35,115 nucleotides of DNA from an uncultured Oleispira sp. (GCA_913019965.1 CAJVZR010000045.1:1-35115); one strand, 5' to 3'; shown: positions 1-8,069, counted from the first letter of the stretch. Translations and numbers: made by a program. Notes: generated by a model not told the origin, from the letters alone.

Positions 1-858
1 CCAGTAGATAGCTCTCACGATATGCGTGCAGCTATGTGTAATACTATGATGGCTATCGGTCTTGATGTTGAAGTACATCACCACGAAGTGGCGACTGCTA
101 ACCAAAACGAGATTGGCGTTAAGTTCAATACTCTAGTTAAGAAAGCTGATGAAGTTCAGATGCTTAAGTACGTTATTCATAACGTTGCTGCTGCATACGG
201 CAAGACAGCTACTTTCATGCCTAAGCCAGTTATCGGTGATAACGGTTCTGGTATGCACGTGCACCAGTCTTTCTGGAAAGACGGCGAAAACCAATTCGCT
301 GGTGACGGCTATGCTGGATTGAGCGAAATGGCTCTTTTCTACATCGGCGGTATCATCAAGCACGCTAAAGCGTTGAATGCGTTCACTAACCCATCAACGA
401 ACTCTTACAAGCGTCTTATCCCAGGTTTCGAAGCGCCAGTAATGCTTGCGTACTCTGCACGTAACCGTTCTGCTTCTATCCGTATTCCATACGTTGCTTC
501 TCCAAAAGGTAAGCGTATCGAAGCACGTTTCCCTGATCCAATGGCTAACCCATACCTAGCATTCGCTGCTATGTTGATGGCTGGTATCGACGGTGTTAAG
601 AACAAGATTCACCCTGGCGATGCTGCTGATAAAGATCTATACGACCTTCCAGCTGAAGAAGCTGCTGCTATCCCTCAGGTAGCTGGTAGCCTTCGTGAAG
701 CGATCGATTGCTTGAAAGAAGACATGGATTTCTTGACTCAAGGCGACGTTTTCACAAAAGACATGATCGAAGCTTACATCGAATTAGCGATGGAAGACGT
801 TTACCGTGTTGAGCAAACTACTCACCCAGTAGAATTCGACATGTACTACTCTCTATAA
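1..858 (+). CDS. glnA: Glutamine synthetase type I, 3' part (5' end outside window)
   Basis: Makes glutamine from glutamate, ammonia and ATP in the cytoplasm; this is the central nitrogen assimilation enzyme. The reading frame is open from base 1, so about 285 C-terminal residues of a family member of roughly 470 are present. Visible family signatures include [14 protein letters not shown] (metal and substrate region), the [10 protein letters not shown] segment, [14 protein letters not shown] and [11 protein letters not shown], and the ending [11 protein letters not shown]. The DKDLYDLP segment carries the tyrosine (codon 640-642) that corresponds to the adenylylation site of enterobacterial GlnA, so the enzyme is probably controlled by GlnE. 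The promoter region and any NtrC sites lie upstream of the window. A terminator follows directly. Identification is secure. Confidence 0.98.
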   Translation, partial: PVDSSHDMRAAMCNTMMAIGLDVEVHHHEVATANQNEIGVKFNTLVKKADEVQMLKYVIHNVAAAYGKTATFMPKPVIGDNGSGMHVHQSFWKDGENQFAGDGYAGLSEMALFYIGGIIKHAKALNAFTNPSTNSYKRLIPGFEAPVMLAYSARNRSASIRIPYVASPKGKRIEARFPDPMANPYLAFAAMLMAGIDGVKNKIHPGDAADKDLYDLPAEEAAAIPQVAGSLREAIDCLKEDMDFLTQGDVFTKDMIEAYIELAMEDVYRVEQTTHPVEFDMYYSL

Positions 859-895
859 GTTTTTGGCTTCACAGCCTCAAGCTAAAGAGTAAAAG

Positions 896-922
896 AAAGG
901 TCACTTCGGTGGCCTTTTTTTT
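896..922 (+). terminator. Rho-independent terminator of glnA
   Basis: The arms AAAGGTCAC and GTGGCCTTT pair with one G-T wobble around a TTCG tetraloop, followed by a run of T. It lies about 40 bases after the glnA stop codon. Confidence 0.88.
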
Positions 923-1034
923 CGCCTGCTATTTAGAGAAAAATATTTTATAGTCGTGAATTCTTCATCTGGCCTTGCTACTCTTAACCTAGTCTTAATC
1001 ATTGGCCACAATTTAGGTCTATAGGAAGTGAAGT

Positions 1035-2018
1035 GTGAAATCGCCAAATTGGGATGCAAGTGAACTAGAGCATGCGTTAAAGCCTTTAAATTGGCAGCAG
1101 CTACCCGACATTGCTCCGGTTCAGCAGCGCTACCTGCACTATTATCAAATTGATTTTTCTACACATGATGACGGATTGAAACATCATATTGGCAGCTTTT
1201 CGGCCGCAGGATATACCTTAACGGCGCAGATTTTTACTCAAGAAAAGGCTAAAGGCACCGCTGTTTTAATGCATGGTTATTATGATCATGTCGGTATTTA
1301 TGGCAGCTTAATTGAGTTCTGCTTGCAGCAAGGCTGGAATGTGTTTGCTTTTGATTTGCCGGGGCATGGTTTGTCTACGGGTGAGCGTGCGGCGATCAGT
1401 GATTTTAAAGAATATGATGAAGTATTTTGTGCCGCGTTAGAGCAGGCATCTGCTTTACGCCAGCATACTGGAACTGAATCCTTACCTCTGCACGTATTTG
1501 GTCAAAGTACCGGTGGTGCCATTATCATTAACTATTTATTGACCCGCCAGATTAAACAGAGCACCTCTCCTTTTAGCAGTATTAATTTATTAGCTCCTTT
1601 AGTGCGCCCCTGCAGTTGGACGAGCGCTAAAATATTACATACCTTGTTAAGCCCTTTCATGAAGCAAATTAAACGTAACTTTGCCATGAACTCAAATGAT
1701 GTTGAGTTTTTGCGTTTTATTGCTGAGCAAGATCCTTTGCAGCCGCTAGCCCTTTCCGTTCGTTGGGTTGGGGCCTTAAAGAAGTGGGTGCAAATGATTG
1801 AGGAGAGTGAACCTTCAGATCTAGCCATTAATATTGTTCAGGGAGATCAAGATACAACGGTTGAGTGGCGACATAATATGCCTTTATTATTAGAAAAATT
1901 TCCTCAGCGCTCATTATTAATGATTAAAGATGGTCGTCATCATATGGTGAATGAAGAAGTCAGCAAGCGTGCTCAAGCTTATCAATGGTTAAAGCAGCAG
2001 ATTCATCTAGATAAATAG
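1035..2018 (+). CDS. Alpha/beta hydrolase, monoacylglycerol lipase-like
   Basis: Likely serine esterase or lipase of the Hydrolase_4 (lysophospholipase/monoacylglycerol lipase) family. The 327 residues include the oxyanion-hole segment VLMHGYYDH (from about 77), FAFDLPGHGLSTG (about 104), and the nucleophile elbow GQSTGG with Ser158. The acid is probably Asp273 in GDQDTTV. The base is probably His302 in GRHHMVNE, which fits the family spacing H-x-x-x-N-E. There is no signal peptide, so it is probably cytoplasmic. The start is GTG, supported by AGGAAG about six bases upstream. It may be co-transcribed with the downstream lipoprotein genes, which begin 70 bases later. The natural substrate cannot be told from sequence. 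Confidence 0.88.
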   Translation: MKSPNWDASELEHALKPLNWQQLPDIAPVQQRYLHYYQIDFSTHDDGLKHHIGSFSAAGYTLTAQIFTQEKAKGTAVLMHGYYDHVGIYGSLIEFCLQQGWNVFAFDLPGHGLSTGERAAISDFKEYDEVFCAALEQASALRQHTGTESLPLHVFGQSTGGAIIINYLLTRQIKQSTSPFSSINLLAPLVRPCSWTSAKILHTLLSPFMKQIKRNFAMNSNDVEFLRFIAEQDPLQPLALSVRWVGALKKWVQMIEESEPSDLAINIVQGDQDTTVEWRHNMPLLLEKFPQRSLLMIKDGRHHMVNEEVSKRAQAYQWLKQQIHLDK

Positions 2019-2088
2019 TGAAGTCGACCCTATGATGTGTGCTTCTAAATACGCATCTAATACTTTTAAAGGGATGTTTAAGGTTCAT

Positions 2089-3837
2089 ATGAAATTGATT
2101 AAGTACATCTCCACTAGCTTGCTCTGTCTATTTATATTGCAGCTTAGTGGTTGTGCAACCTATGGCAGTGGAATTGATCAGGCGTTATCGTCTGCGCAGA
2201 AAGGGGAGTATTTAGAAGCTGAGCAAAGCGTGGCTGATGCTTTAACCCCAACCGGTGCAGACCGCTTGTTATATCACATGGAGCTTGGGGTGCTGAAGCA
2301 CTTACAAGGGCAATTCGCTGCGAGTAATAAACTGCTCGAAATAGCTGAGAAAATTGCCGAAGATCTCGAGGTAAAAAGTATCTCGAATAGTATGGTTGCT
2401 TTCATGACCAATCCGCGTAATGGAGTTTATGCGGGCGCCGAATTTGAAAAAGTCTTTATCAACTATTATAAAACGCTTAACTATCTAGCGCTGAGTAATG
2501 ACGCTAAGACTCGTAATGATTATTTAAATGGTATCGAAAACGCTCGTATCGAATCGCGCCGTTTAGGCATTCGCCTCAATACGATGAATTCCGATAAAGG
2601 AACGTATGCGGAGCAAAAAGATAAAGATGAGCAGGTTTTTTCCAAATTGCTAGATGTGTTCAGTAAGTTAAGCGGCAATCAGATAGATCATGACAAGTTA
2701 GAATATCGTGATGATGCCATGGCACACTACCTTACCGGAATTACTTACGAGGCAAACGCAGAATACGATAATGCGCGTATTAGCTATCGTAAAGCGGCGG
2801 TTTCTTATGAGCAAGGTTATGCCGAGCAGTTTGATCTAGCAAAAGGTATGACTCAGCAAGCCTGGTTTGATGTAGTGCGCATGATGCGTAAGGCGGGGGG
2901 CTATAATAATGAATGGCCACGTCTCGCGAAGAAAAAATTGACGCCACAGCAACGCAAGAATCTATCCAGTTATGACGAGAAATCTCAGCTCGTTGTTATT
3001 GAACATGTTGGTATTGTTCCTCATCGAGAAGAGATGAACCTTCAGCTGACGGCTAATTCATATAATCGCTCATTGGTTTTGCGCCCTTACATTGGTAGCA
3101 ATAAAACGCATCGTGAAAAGTTAGCTTGGTTTTATTTAGTTTATGCGGATAAAAGTTTATTGGATTTGATGGTTCATTATAAAAATAATGACTTCATTAA
3201 TTTTATTCTTAATGATTTTCAGAAAACAATATATCTTGCTGGGGCTTGGGATCTAGCGAATCAATTGGGTCTGATTAAGGCAATTGGTAGTGGCTTGCGT
3301 ATTACGGTTCCTTATTATGCGCCTCCCAAAAATAAGCCTGGAGATTCAACGGTTTCTATTGCGGGGCTAGAGTATCCATTACTGTCGGCCTCAAAGCCTG
3401 CCATTATGGGGTTAAATGAACAGCTCTTGAATGCCAATGAAGATATTCGGCTAGCCTTAACTCGAGGCGCTTTTAAGGCATTAACGGCTCAAAAAGCCGC
3501 CGATCTTGCAGGTGATCAGTTCAGCGGCATCTTAGCTGCGGTTGGAAAAGTAGCGAGTCAATTATCCGATGCGGCGGAAACCCGTAATTGGTTAATGCTG
3601 CCTTATGAAGTAAGAATCTCACGCATCCCTCTCGATGCGGGTAGCTATTCAGTTGATGTGCAATCTGAGGTGCTGAAAGGCAAGCCACTCGTGAAGCAGA
3701 ATCAACAGATTGTTTTGCAAGAAGATGAATTGCAGGTCGTACAAGTACGATCAATGCCGTATTTGAAGCAAGCCTCCTTAGAGTCTGCGCTACCCCGTGA
3801 AAATAAAACACAAAAGTCGGTTGCTTTAACCGATTAA
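2089..3837 (+). CDS. Lipoprotein of COG3014 type with helical repeats
   Basis: Probable outer-membrane lipoprotein of 582 residues. I chose the ATG at 2089 because it starts directly on a lipoprotein signal peptide (MKLIKYIST..., lipobox LSGC, Cys22) and has TAAGG just upstream; an in-frame ATG at 2032 would put 19 polar residues ahead of the signal. After Cys22 the protein has helical, TPR-like segments, for example ALSSAQKGEYLEAEQSVADAL and HYLTGITYEANAEYDNARIS, and a C-terminal beta-rich part (SYSVDVQSEVLKGKPLV). It resembles the uncharacterised COG3014 group, which I recall next to LpoB in Vibrio and Shewanella. It is first of three lipoprotein genes on one strand. Function is unknown; a role as scaffold or partner for LpoB is inference. 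Confidence 0.8.
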   Translation: MKLIKYISTSLLCLFILQLSGCATYGSGIDQALSSAQKGEYLEAEQSVADALTPTGADRLLYHMELGVLKHLQGQFAASNKLLEIAEKIAEDLEVKSISNSMVAFMTNPRNGVYAGAEFEKVFINYYKTLNYLALSNDAKTRNDYLNGIENARIESRRLGIRLNTMNSDKGTYAEQKDKDEQVFSKLLDVFSKLSGNQIDHDKLEYRDDAMAHYLTGITYEANAEYDNARISYRKAAVSYEQGYAEQFDLAKGMTQQAWFDVVRMMRKAGGYNNEWPRLAKKKLTPQQRKNLSSYDEKSQLVVIEHVGIVPHREEMNLQLTANSYNRSLVLRPYIGSNKTHREKLAWFYLVYADKSLLDLMVHYKNNDFINFILNDFQKTIYLAGAWDLANQLGLIKAIGSGLRITVPYYAPPKNKPGDSTVSIAGLEYPLLSASKPAIMGLNEQLLNANEDIRLALTRGAFKALTAQKAADLAGDQFSGILAAVGKVASQLSDAAETRNWLMLPYEVRISRIPLDAGSYSVDVQSEVLKGKPLVKQNQQIVLQEDELQVVQVRSMPYLKQASLESALPRENKTQKSVALTD

Positions 3838-3886
3838 TGATTTAACGTAACTTATTATCTAAATAGAATTTAAAAGGATGGAATCC

Positions 3887-4483
3887 ATGTTTAAACATAT
3901 GAAAGTATTGCTAGTTGCAGCGCTGGCTGTATCGGTTGTGGGTTGTGCTGGAACTCGCGTAAGCCGTGTTGATAGTGATCAAGAGATTGCTTTATCAGAT
4001 CGCTGGAACGATAAAGACTCTCAGCTTGTTGCTGAAGAAATGATTACTGATATGTTGTCATTTCCATGGGCGCGAGACTTTGAGTTAGAAAATAACAATC
4101 GTCCAACGATTATTATTCAACGTATTGCTAATAAGTCGCATGAGCACATTGCGATTGAAACGTTTGTTAATGATATTAAGCGTTCAATCATACGTTCTGG
4201 TCGTGCTGATTTTGTCGCCGGTGGTGATGAGCGTAAAGCCATTCGTGATGAGCGCCAAGATCAAGAACTTAACGCGACAAAAGCCAAAGAACAAGGCCAA
4301 GAGCAAGCGGCTGACTTCGCGATTTCTGGCAGCTTAAATTCCATTGTCGATCAGGTGGGTGGCGATCGAGTGACTTTCTATCAAGTTGATATGAAGCTAA
4401 TTGATATGAATAATAACCGTGAAGTTTGGAACGGTCAGAAGAAGATTAAGAAATTACAAGAAAAGGGCGGCTTTGGTTTCTAA
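3887..4483 (+). CDS. lpoB: LpoB-family lipoprotein, penicillin-binding protein activator
   Basis: LpoB is an outer-membrane lipoprotein that reaches through the periplasm to stimulate the peptidoglycan synthase PBP1b. This protein has a signal peptide ending in VVGC (Cys20) and the family body: SDRWNDKDSQLVAEEMI, RPTIIIQRIANKSHEHI, the DFAISGSL strand, VTFYQVDMKLIDMNN and REVWNGQKKI. I prefer the ATG at 3887 because AAAAGGA lies about nine bases upstream; the ATG at 3878 sits on top of that site, and the ATG at 3899 would give the shortest signal peptide. It is the middle gene of the lipoprotein operon, and the next start codon abuts its stop. Family assignment is good; PBP1b as partner is inferred by homology. 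Confidence 0.85.
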   Translation: MFKHMKVLLVAALAVSVVGCAGTRVSRVDSDQEIALSDRWNDKDSQLVAEEMITDMLSFPWARDFELENNNRPTIIIQRIANKSHEHIAIETFVNDIKRSIIRSGRADFVAGGDERKAIRDERQDQELNATKAKEQGQEQAADFAISGSLNSIVDQVGGDRVTFYQVDMKLIDMNNNREVWNGQKKIKKLQEKGGFGF

Positions 4484-5539
4484 ATGAAGACCTCTCTTAA
4501 ATTATTGACGGCTGGTTTTATGGTTTTTAGCTTGGCAGCTTGTGTTGTCAATGCGCCTAAATCTGGATCTAGTACAAGCTCTAGCCGTGCTGAAAATCAA
4601 GCGAGCTTTGATGCTCCAGACTGGATTAATAACCCACCACAGCGAAACGGATTTGCCTACGGGGTAGGTTCTGGAGATCTTTGGGGTGACAAGGCCGACG
4701 CAGTTCGTCGTGCAGGAGATGCCGCAAGGGTAAACCTTGTCAGTCAACTCCGAGTAACCGTGAGTGGAGATTTTTCCAGTACAGTGCAAGAGCGTAAAGC
4801 CACTGGTAAGCAAACTGAGCTGGTGCAGACCGTGCAAAATACTATTCGTAGTCAGGTGCCGGCGGTTGAACTAGATGAAGTGAAAGTGACGGAAACGTAT
4901 TTCGAGAAAAAGTTTGCTTATGCTTTGGCTGAACTGGATCGGGTAAAAGCAGCGAGCCGAATTCGAGGTCAGATTTCTGATTTAGAAGTTCAAATACACA
5001 GCATTGATCAAAAGCCTCGTTCTGGAACAAACTTACAGCAGCTGCGAATTTTATTACCGGCACTTAAACTTTATGCTCAGAGAAATCGTTTAGCCGATCA
5101 GCTTGCTCTCGTCGGTACTTCTCGTCAGAAGCCTGCTTTGAGTGAAGAGTTACAACAGATCCAAAGTAACATTTATGCATTGTTTAATCAGTTGCAGGTT
5201 CGTATTAGCATGACGGATGCTGGGGCGAAGGATATTGCTTCGGGTGTGATTGAGGCATTAACTGAACAAGGTATGAGAATCAACGATCAAGGCGCTTATG
5301 ACTTAATTATTCAAGTGTCAGCTACTTTACGTCCGGTTGAAAAAAATGGATCCCATTTTGTTTTTGCTGATAGTCGGGTGACGATTAAAGATTCAAATCA
5401 ACGAACGTTAAGTACCTTTAGTAAGCAGGCAAAAGGGGCTTCAGGCTATCCTGATTTAGCTAAAGCTAAAGCTGAAAAGAGTGTGGCCAATATGCTTGCC
5501 AATGAACTGGCAATCGCTTTAGTTGATCGTATTGATTAA
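4484..5539 (+). CDS. LPP20-like lipoprotein
   Basis: Lipoprotein of 351 residues with signal peptide ending in SLAAC (Cys20), then a Ser-rich linker. The first domain begins with APDWINNPPQRNGFAYGVGS (about 44-63), the typical opening of LPP20/COG3018-like proteins, followed by an amphipathic Ala/Arg-rich helix (ADAVRRAGDAARVNLVSQL). A helical stretch spans about 150-230 and a second alpha/beta domain follows (QVRISMTDAGAKDIASGVIE to the end). The ATG follows the lpoB stop with no gap, so translation is probably coupled. The exact function is not known. With COG3014 and LpoB it forms a three-lipoprotein set, likely at the outer membrane since none has Asp after the lipidated Cys. Confidence 0.78.
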   Translation: MKTSLKLLTAGFMVFSLAACVVNAPKSGSSTSSSRAENQASFDAPDWINNPPQRNGFAYGVGSGDLWGDKADAVRRAGDAARVNLVSQLRVTVSGDFSSTVQERKATGKQTELVQTVQNTIRSQVPAVELDEVKVTETYFEKKFAYALAELDRVKAASRIRGQISDLEVQIHSIDQKPRSGTNLQQLRILLPALKLYAQRNRLADQLALVGTSRQKPALSEELQQIQSNIYALFNQLQVRISMTDAGAKDIASGVIEALTEQGMRINDQGAYDLIIQVSATLRPVEKNGSHFVFADSRVTIKDSNQRTLSTFSKQAKGASGYPDLAKAKAEKSVANMLANELAIALVDRID

Positions 5540-5567
5540 TTATTGATTAAAAGCCGACTTTAAACGC

Positions 5568-5601
5568 AAAAAAACGCCACCCATCGAGTGGCGTTTTTTT
5601 T
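5568..5601 (+). terminator. Strong Rho-independent terminator after the lipoprotein operon
   Basis: The arms AAAAAAACGCCAC (5568-5580) and GTGGCGTTTTTTT (5588-5600) are perfectly complementary around a 7-base loop. It has A-tracts and T-tracts on both sides and so could work in both directions. Confidence 0.93.
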
Positions 5602-5668
5602 ATTTCGGAATTATGACCGAAAGCGTTATTATATGCCTTCTTACCTTTTTCACCGTTCAGGTAACTCT

Positions 5669-6145
5669 ATGTCCAGCGAAGTAAATAATAACAATAGCTT
5701 GGAAGAGAACAAAAAATTAGCCACAAAATTTATTGAGCTAACGTGGAACCAAGGTCATTTTAATTTGGCCCGTAATTTGGTTCGCCGTGATTTTAATTAT
5801 CACGCCAGCTTATTAAATCAAACGTTTGGTTATGATATGGCGGCTCAAGTTATCCAGATGGTTCGCCATTCTATGGAAGATTTTGAAGTTACGATTGAAG
5901 ACATCGTTGCTGAGGGTGATCGCGTTGTAACCCAATCTTCCTTTTGTGGCACCTTAATAAAACCGATGTTTGGATTTCAACCCAGCAGTAATATCGTCAC
6001 CTTTGCTGCGGTTTCATTTTGGCAATTTAAAAAGGGGCAGATTCAGAGTCTGAGTACACTGTTGGATACTGCGGAGTTGATGCGACAAATGCATCACGAA
6101 GGCAAAGATCTTGAATTAGACCTCGCTGCGCTAGAGAGCTATTAA
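5669..6145 (+). CDS. SnoaL-like / NTF2-fold protein
   Basis: A 158-residue protein of the SnoaL-like polyketide cyclase / ester cyclase group (cone-shaped NTF2 fold). Characteristic segments are NKKLATKFIELTWNQGHFNLA near the start, VRRDFNYHASL, the MVRHSMEDFEVTIEDIVAEGDRV block, and FWQFKKGQIQSL. Such proteins are often enzymes of unknown substrate or binding proteins, and nothing nearby indicates a pathway. I place the start at ATG 5669 (MSSEVNNNNS), which has CAGGTAA about eight bases upstream. A longer frame open to 5588 begins inside the preceding terminator, and an ATG at 5633 has no ribosome-binding site. The product ends ELDLAALESY with no tail that suggests a second domain. Confidence 0.75.
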   Translation: MSSEVNNNNSLEENKKLATKFIELTWNQGHFNLARNLVRRDFNYHASLLNQTFGYDMAAQVIQMVRHSMEDFEVTIEDIVAEGDRVVTQSSFCGTLIKPMFGFQPSSNIVTFAAVSFWQFKKGQIQSLSTLLDTAELMRQMHHEGKDLELDLAALESY

Positions 6146-6425
6146 CTTTATGCGCCATATGTGAACTGAGTAGCTTAAAATGGCTTGAAAGTGGTGCGTT
6201 TATTCTCATAATAAGCCATTAATCTGAGATTGAGTTAGAGCGATATAATAATAATGATATGCTTTAGCGCGAAATAAATTAAAAAATATAAGTTTGGCTC
6301 ATACTTTGCTCTATATCTACTTATTGGGCGATCTAAGCGATTAGTATGAATTACAAGCTTGATAATAAAAAATAATTATATAGCTGAATTAGGCTATTTC
6401 TAGACGATTGTCTATGGGGAAGAAA
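6146..6425. other. AT-rich intergenic stretch
   Basis: About 280 bases between the SnoaL-like gene and the 42-codon frame, strongly AT-rich from about 6230 on. I see no convincing terminator after the SnoaL gene and no well-spaced promoter for the small frame, though TTGATA at about 6358 and several TATA-like hexamers are present. The stretch may hold the promoter of the small gene. Confidence 0.4.
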
Positions 6426-6554
6426 ATGAACGGTAAACCTGACGTATTAGTTTTATTGGTTGGATTGGTCGCTCTGGGTGCATTATTAACAGGCTTTATG
6501 GCTCCGGATGATATGACTTCAAGTATGATTGTGAGCGAAAATTTAATCCGCTAA
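6426..6554 (+). CDS. Putative 42-residue single-span membrane peptide
   Basis: This short frame encodes 42 residues. It starts MNGKPDVLVLLVGLVALG, crosses a hydrophobic segment (about residues 7-24) and ends in a polar tail with MAPDDMTSS. GGGGA lies about five bases upstream of the ATG, a good ribosome-binding site. One uninterrupted hydrophobic helix, with a Lys on the amino side and acidic residues on the other, fits a small inner-membrane protein. I do not recognise the family. It converges with the 5-FCL gene, whose stop is at 6569. It could be a chance frame, but the ribosome-binding site, hydrophobic composition and position in an otherwise empty gap argue for a real gene. Confidence 0.55.
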   Translation: MNGKPDVLVLLVGLVALGALLTGFMAPDDMTSSMIVSENLIR

Positions 6555-6568
6555 TAACTATCATATTT

Positions 6569-7201
6569 TTAACTAGCAATAATCGCGGTTAATTGAATAT
6601 CCCAGCTTTCAGTAGGAAGTTCATTAACCTCTTGGCATTGATGTGCTAAACCAAATAAATTCGGTTTGGTGCCTTGATGACGACAAAATTCAAAACTGCG
6701 ATCATAAAACCCCCCGCCCATACCTAAACGATTCCCGGCAGAGTCAAACGCGACTAAAGGTAGTCCTACAGCACGTAAAAATCGAGCTGGTATGCGTCGA
6801 TTAAATCCCGGGTCAGGCTCAGCAATACCAAAGCGATTCGAGCGCATACGACTATCTGCTCGGTATTCAACAAACCATAAAAAGCCTTTCCGAATAGGAT
6901 CTAATACCGGCAAGTATACTTTCTGGCCATAACTCCAAGCTTGCAGAATTGCAGGAAACGTATCCACTTCACCATCATTGGGCAAATAGAGAGCAACATG
7001 TTGAGCGTATTTAAAATGAGGATTTTGGTTGAGTTGCTGCTTAAGCCGATTGGCTGCACGTTTTTGCGCTGTTTTACTTAAGCCACGACGAGCTTGACGC
7101 ATTTGAGAGCGTAATTGGCGTTTCTGCTGGAGTGTAGAAGCGCTCGGGTTTTGAGTATCAGCAGAAGTGATAGTTGGAGCTCCCCATTGTGCCGCTGTCA
7201 A
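6569..7201 (-). CDS. fau: 5-formyltetrahydrofolate cyclo-ligase
   Basis: Converts 5-formyl-THF to 5,10-methenyl-THF with ATP in the cytoplasm, recycling folate. Family features: the basic N-terminal helix QLRSQMRQARRGLS, VALYLPNDGEVDT, KVYLPVLDPI, FGIAEPDPG, and the signature LVAFDSAGNRLGMGGGFYDR. It lies just downstream of 6S RNA, the usual gammaproteobacterial order. The start is uncertain. Homology should begin near STLQQKRQLR, but the first ATG (7102) is internal to that helix. In-frame upstream options are TTG 7201, with AAGG nine bases before it, TTG 7222, or a near-cognate ATC at 7171 behind GGGGAG. Both TTG codons lie inside the 6S RNA gene. I use TTG 7201 with low certainty; the family call is secure. 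Confidence 0.9.
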   Translation of the reverse strand: MTAAQWGAPTITSADTQNPSASTLQQKRQLRSQMRQARRGLSKTAQKRAANRLKQQLNQNPHFKYAQHVALYLPNDGEVDTFPAILQAWSYGQKVYLPVLDPIRKGFLWFVEYRADSRMRSNRFGIAEPDPGFNRRIPARFLRAVGLPLVAFDSAGNRLGMGGGFYDRSFEFCRHQGTKPNLFGLAHQCQEVNELPTESWDIQLTAIIAS

Positions 7202-7355
7202 AAATAAAGGCCTTGAACCCAAGGTTCAAGGGTGGCGGGCTAGGTACTATATTAGGCTTTCCGTCAGGCGGACATGCACACAATAATACGATAACCCTCC
7301 GGGGTTATAAGCATCGGCTCGAGGTCTTTATAGACTGGCTAACACCCCAGGGAGC
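7176..7355 (-). ncRNA. ssrS: 6S RNA
   Basis: 6S RNA binds sigma70 RNA polymerase by imitating an open promoter. It sits between zapA and the 5-FCL gene, the conserved location. On the minus strand I see the conserved hairpin CCCTTGAACCTTGGGTTC (compare E. coli ACCTTGAACCAAGGGTTCAA), GAGCCGAT on the 5' side, and GTCCGCCTGACGGAAAGCCT opposite, matching the 3' arm of the E. coli central bubble. The ends can pair (GCTCCC near 7350 with GGGGAGC near 7180), giving about 180 nt. A perfect TATAAT lies just upstream. Exact ends are estimates. Confidence 0.9.
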
Positions 7356-7361
7356 GATTTC

Positions 7362-7367
7362 ATTATA
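7362..7367 (-). promoter_or_regulatory. -10 box of the 6S RNA promoter
   Basis: A perfect TATAAT on the minus strand ends about seven bases before the predicted 6S RNA 5' end. No good -35 box is visible at 17 bases. Confidence 0.65.
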
Positions 7368-7421
7368 ACAATTTTCGCTTTGAAAGATTGTTATAATTTT
7401 AATATTTACGATATTTCTCGA

Positions 7422-7736
7422 TTACAGCTCAAGTTGTAAATCTTGCATTAACGCTTCATCAAGGCGTTCGTCAATACGCTCTAGCTCTTCTGCTACTTGA
7501 GTCTGTTTATTTTGTAACTGTTGCAATTCATGCGCAATATTCAACGCCGCAATCACTGCGATACGATCTGTGCCTAGCACCTTGCCCGAATTTTGACTGG
7601 CGAGCCGAATTTCACGCATTTTATCATCAAGTAACTTAGCCGCATCGACGAGTTCATGCTGACTTTCTGCCGGGCAATTGACCCGAAAATCACGCTCTAA
7701 TATTGAAACTGTTAAGGTATTATTTGAATTAGCCAC
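7422..7736 (-). CDS. zapA: Cell division protein ZapA
   Basis: ZapA binds FtsZ and promotes bundling of protofilaments at the Z ring. The 104-residue product has the family N-terminal globular domain (TLTVSILERDFRVNCP, then LVDAAKLLDDKMREIR), the DRIAVIAALNIAHELQQL helix and a C-terminal coiled coil. The start is GTG 7736, preceded at eight bases by GGAG; an upstream TTG at 7766 would add ten residues not typical of the family. The GTG overlaps the last eight bases of the upstream small coiled-coil gene, so the two are probably translationally coupled. 6S RNA follows on the same strand. Confidence 0.9.
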   Translation of the reverse strand: MANSNNTLTVSILERDFRVNCPAESQHELVDAAKLLDDKMREIRLASQNSGKVLGTDRIAVIAALNIAHELQQLQNKQTQVAEELERIDERLDEALMQDLQLEL

Positions 7737-7941
7737 TATTTCGCTCCAGTAGCTGTAATCGCTCAATCATTTCATTGACCTTACGACGAGCAATATCATT
7801 TTGCTGCATGAGTTTTCCGCGCTCAGCTTGCCAGCGTGCTTCAGAGACCTTAATAGCCGTCATCTGCTGGCGCATTTCTGCATTGGCCGAGATGAGCTTA
7901 TCTATCTTGCGTTGCAAGCTGGTTAAATCGAGTTCTTTCAT
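7729..7941 (-). CDS. Small coiled-coil protein, TIGR02449 family (ZapB-like)
   Basis: A 70-residue, almost wholly helical protein, MKELDLTSLQRKIDKLI onward, with heptad-like spacing of Leu/Ile and many charged residues; it ends LQLLERNSG. Its length, coiled-coil nature and place upstream of zapA match the TIGR02449 family of Pseudomonas and relatives, which resembles the division factor ZapB. A role in Z-ring organisation is inference from context. I chose ATG 7941; a frame open further upstream to 8022 has an N-terminal tail that does not look like coding sequence of this family. It is divergent from ygfB, with about 130 bases between the starts. Confidence 0.78.
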   Translation of the reverse strand: MKELDLTSLQRKIDKLISANAEMRQQMTAIKVSEARWQAERGKLMQQNDIARRKVNEMIERLQLLERNSG

Positions 7942-8069
7942 TATCCAATAATCTTTTGGTTTTCCCCGACTATAAGAGACCTGATGAATTGGGTCAATCT
8001 CGGGGAGTGATGCAGGCTGCATTCATGCTAAACTCTGCACAATACTTTTATCAGTAAATAAGATACCTC

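Noticed and set aside
2032..2088. ATG 2032 as start of the COG3014-like lipoprotein
   Set aside because: It would place 19 polar residues before the lipoprotein signal peptide; ATG 2089 has its own ribosome-binding site.
5588..5668. Longer SnoaL-like protein starting at GTG 5588 or ATG 5633
   Set aside because: The GTG is in the right arm of the terminator and the ATG lacks a ribosome-binding site; ATG 5669 has one and fits the family.
7202..7222. TTG 7222 as start of the cyclo-ligase
   Set aside because: It lies in the loop of the most conserved 6S RNA hairpin and has no ribosome-binding site; TTG 7201 is the less poor choice, and all starts remain doubtful.
7174..7368. Plus-strand frame of 64 codons opposite 6S RNA
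   Set aside because: It is the antisense of a structured RNA gene and lacks a ribosome-binding site or family features.
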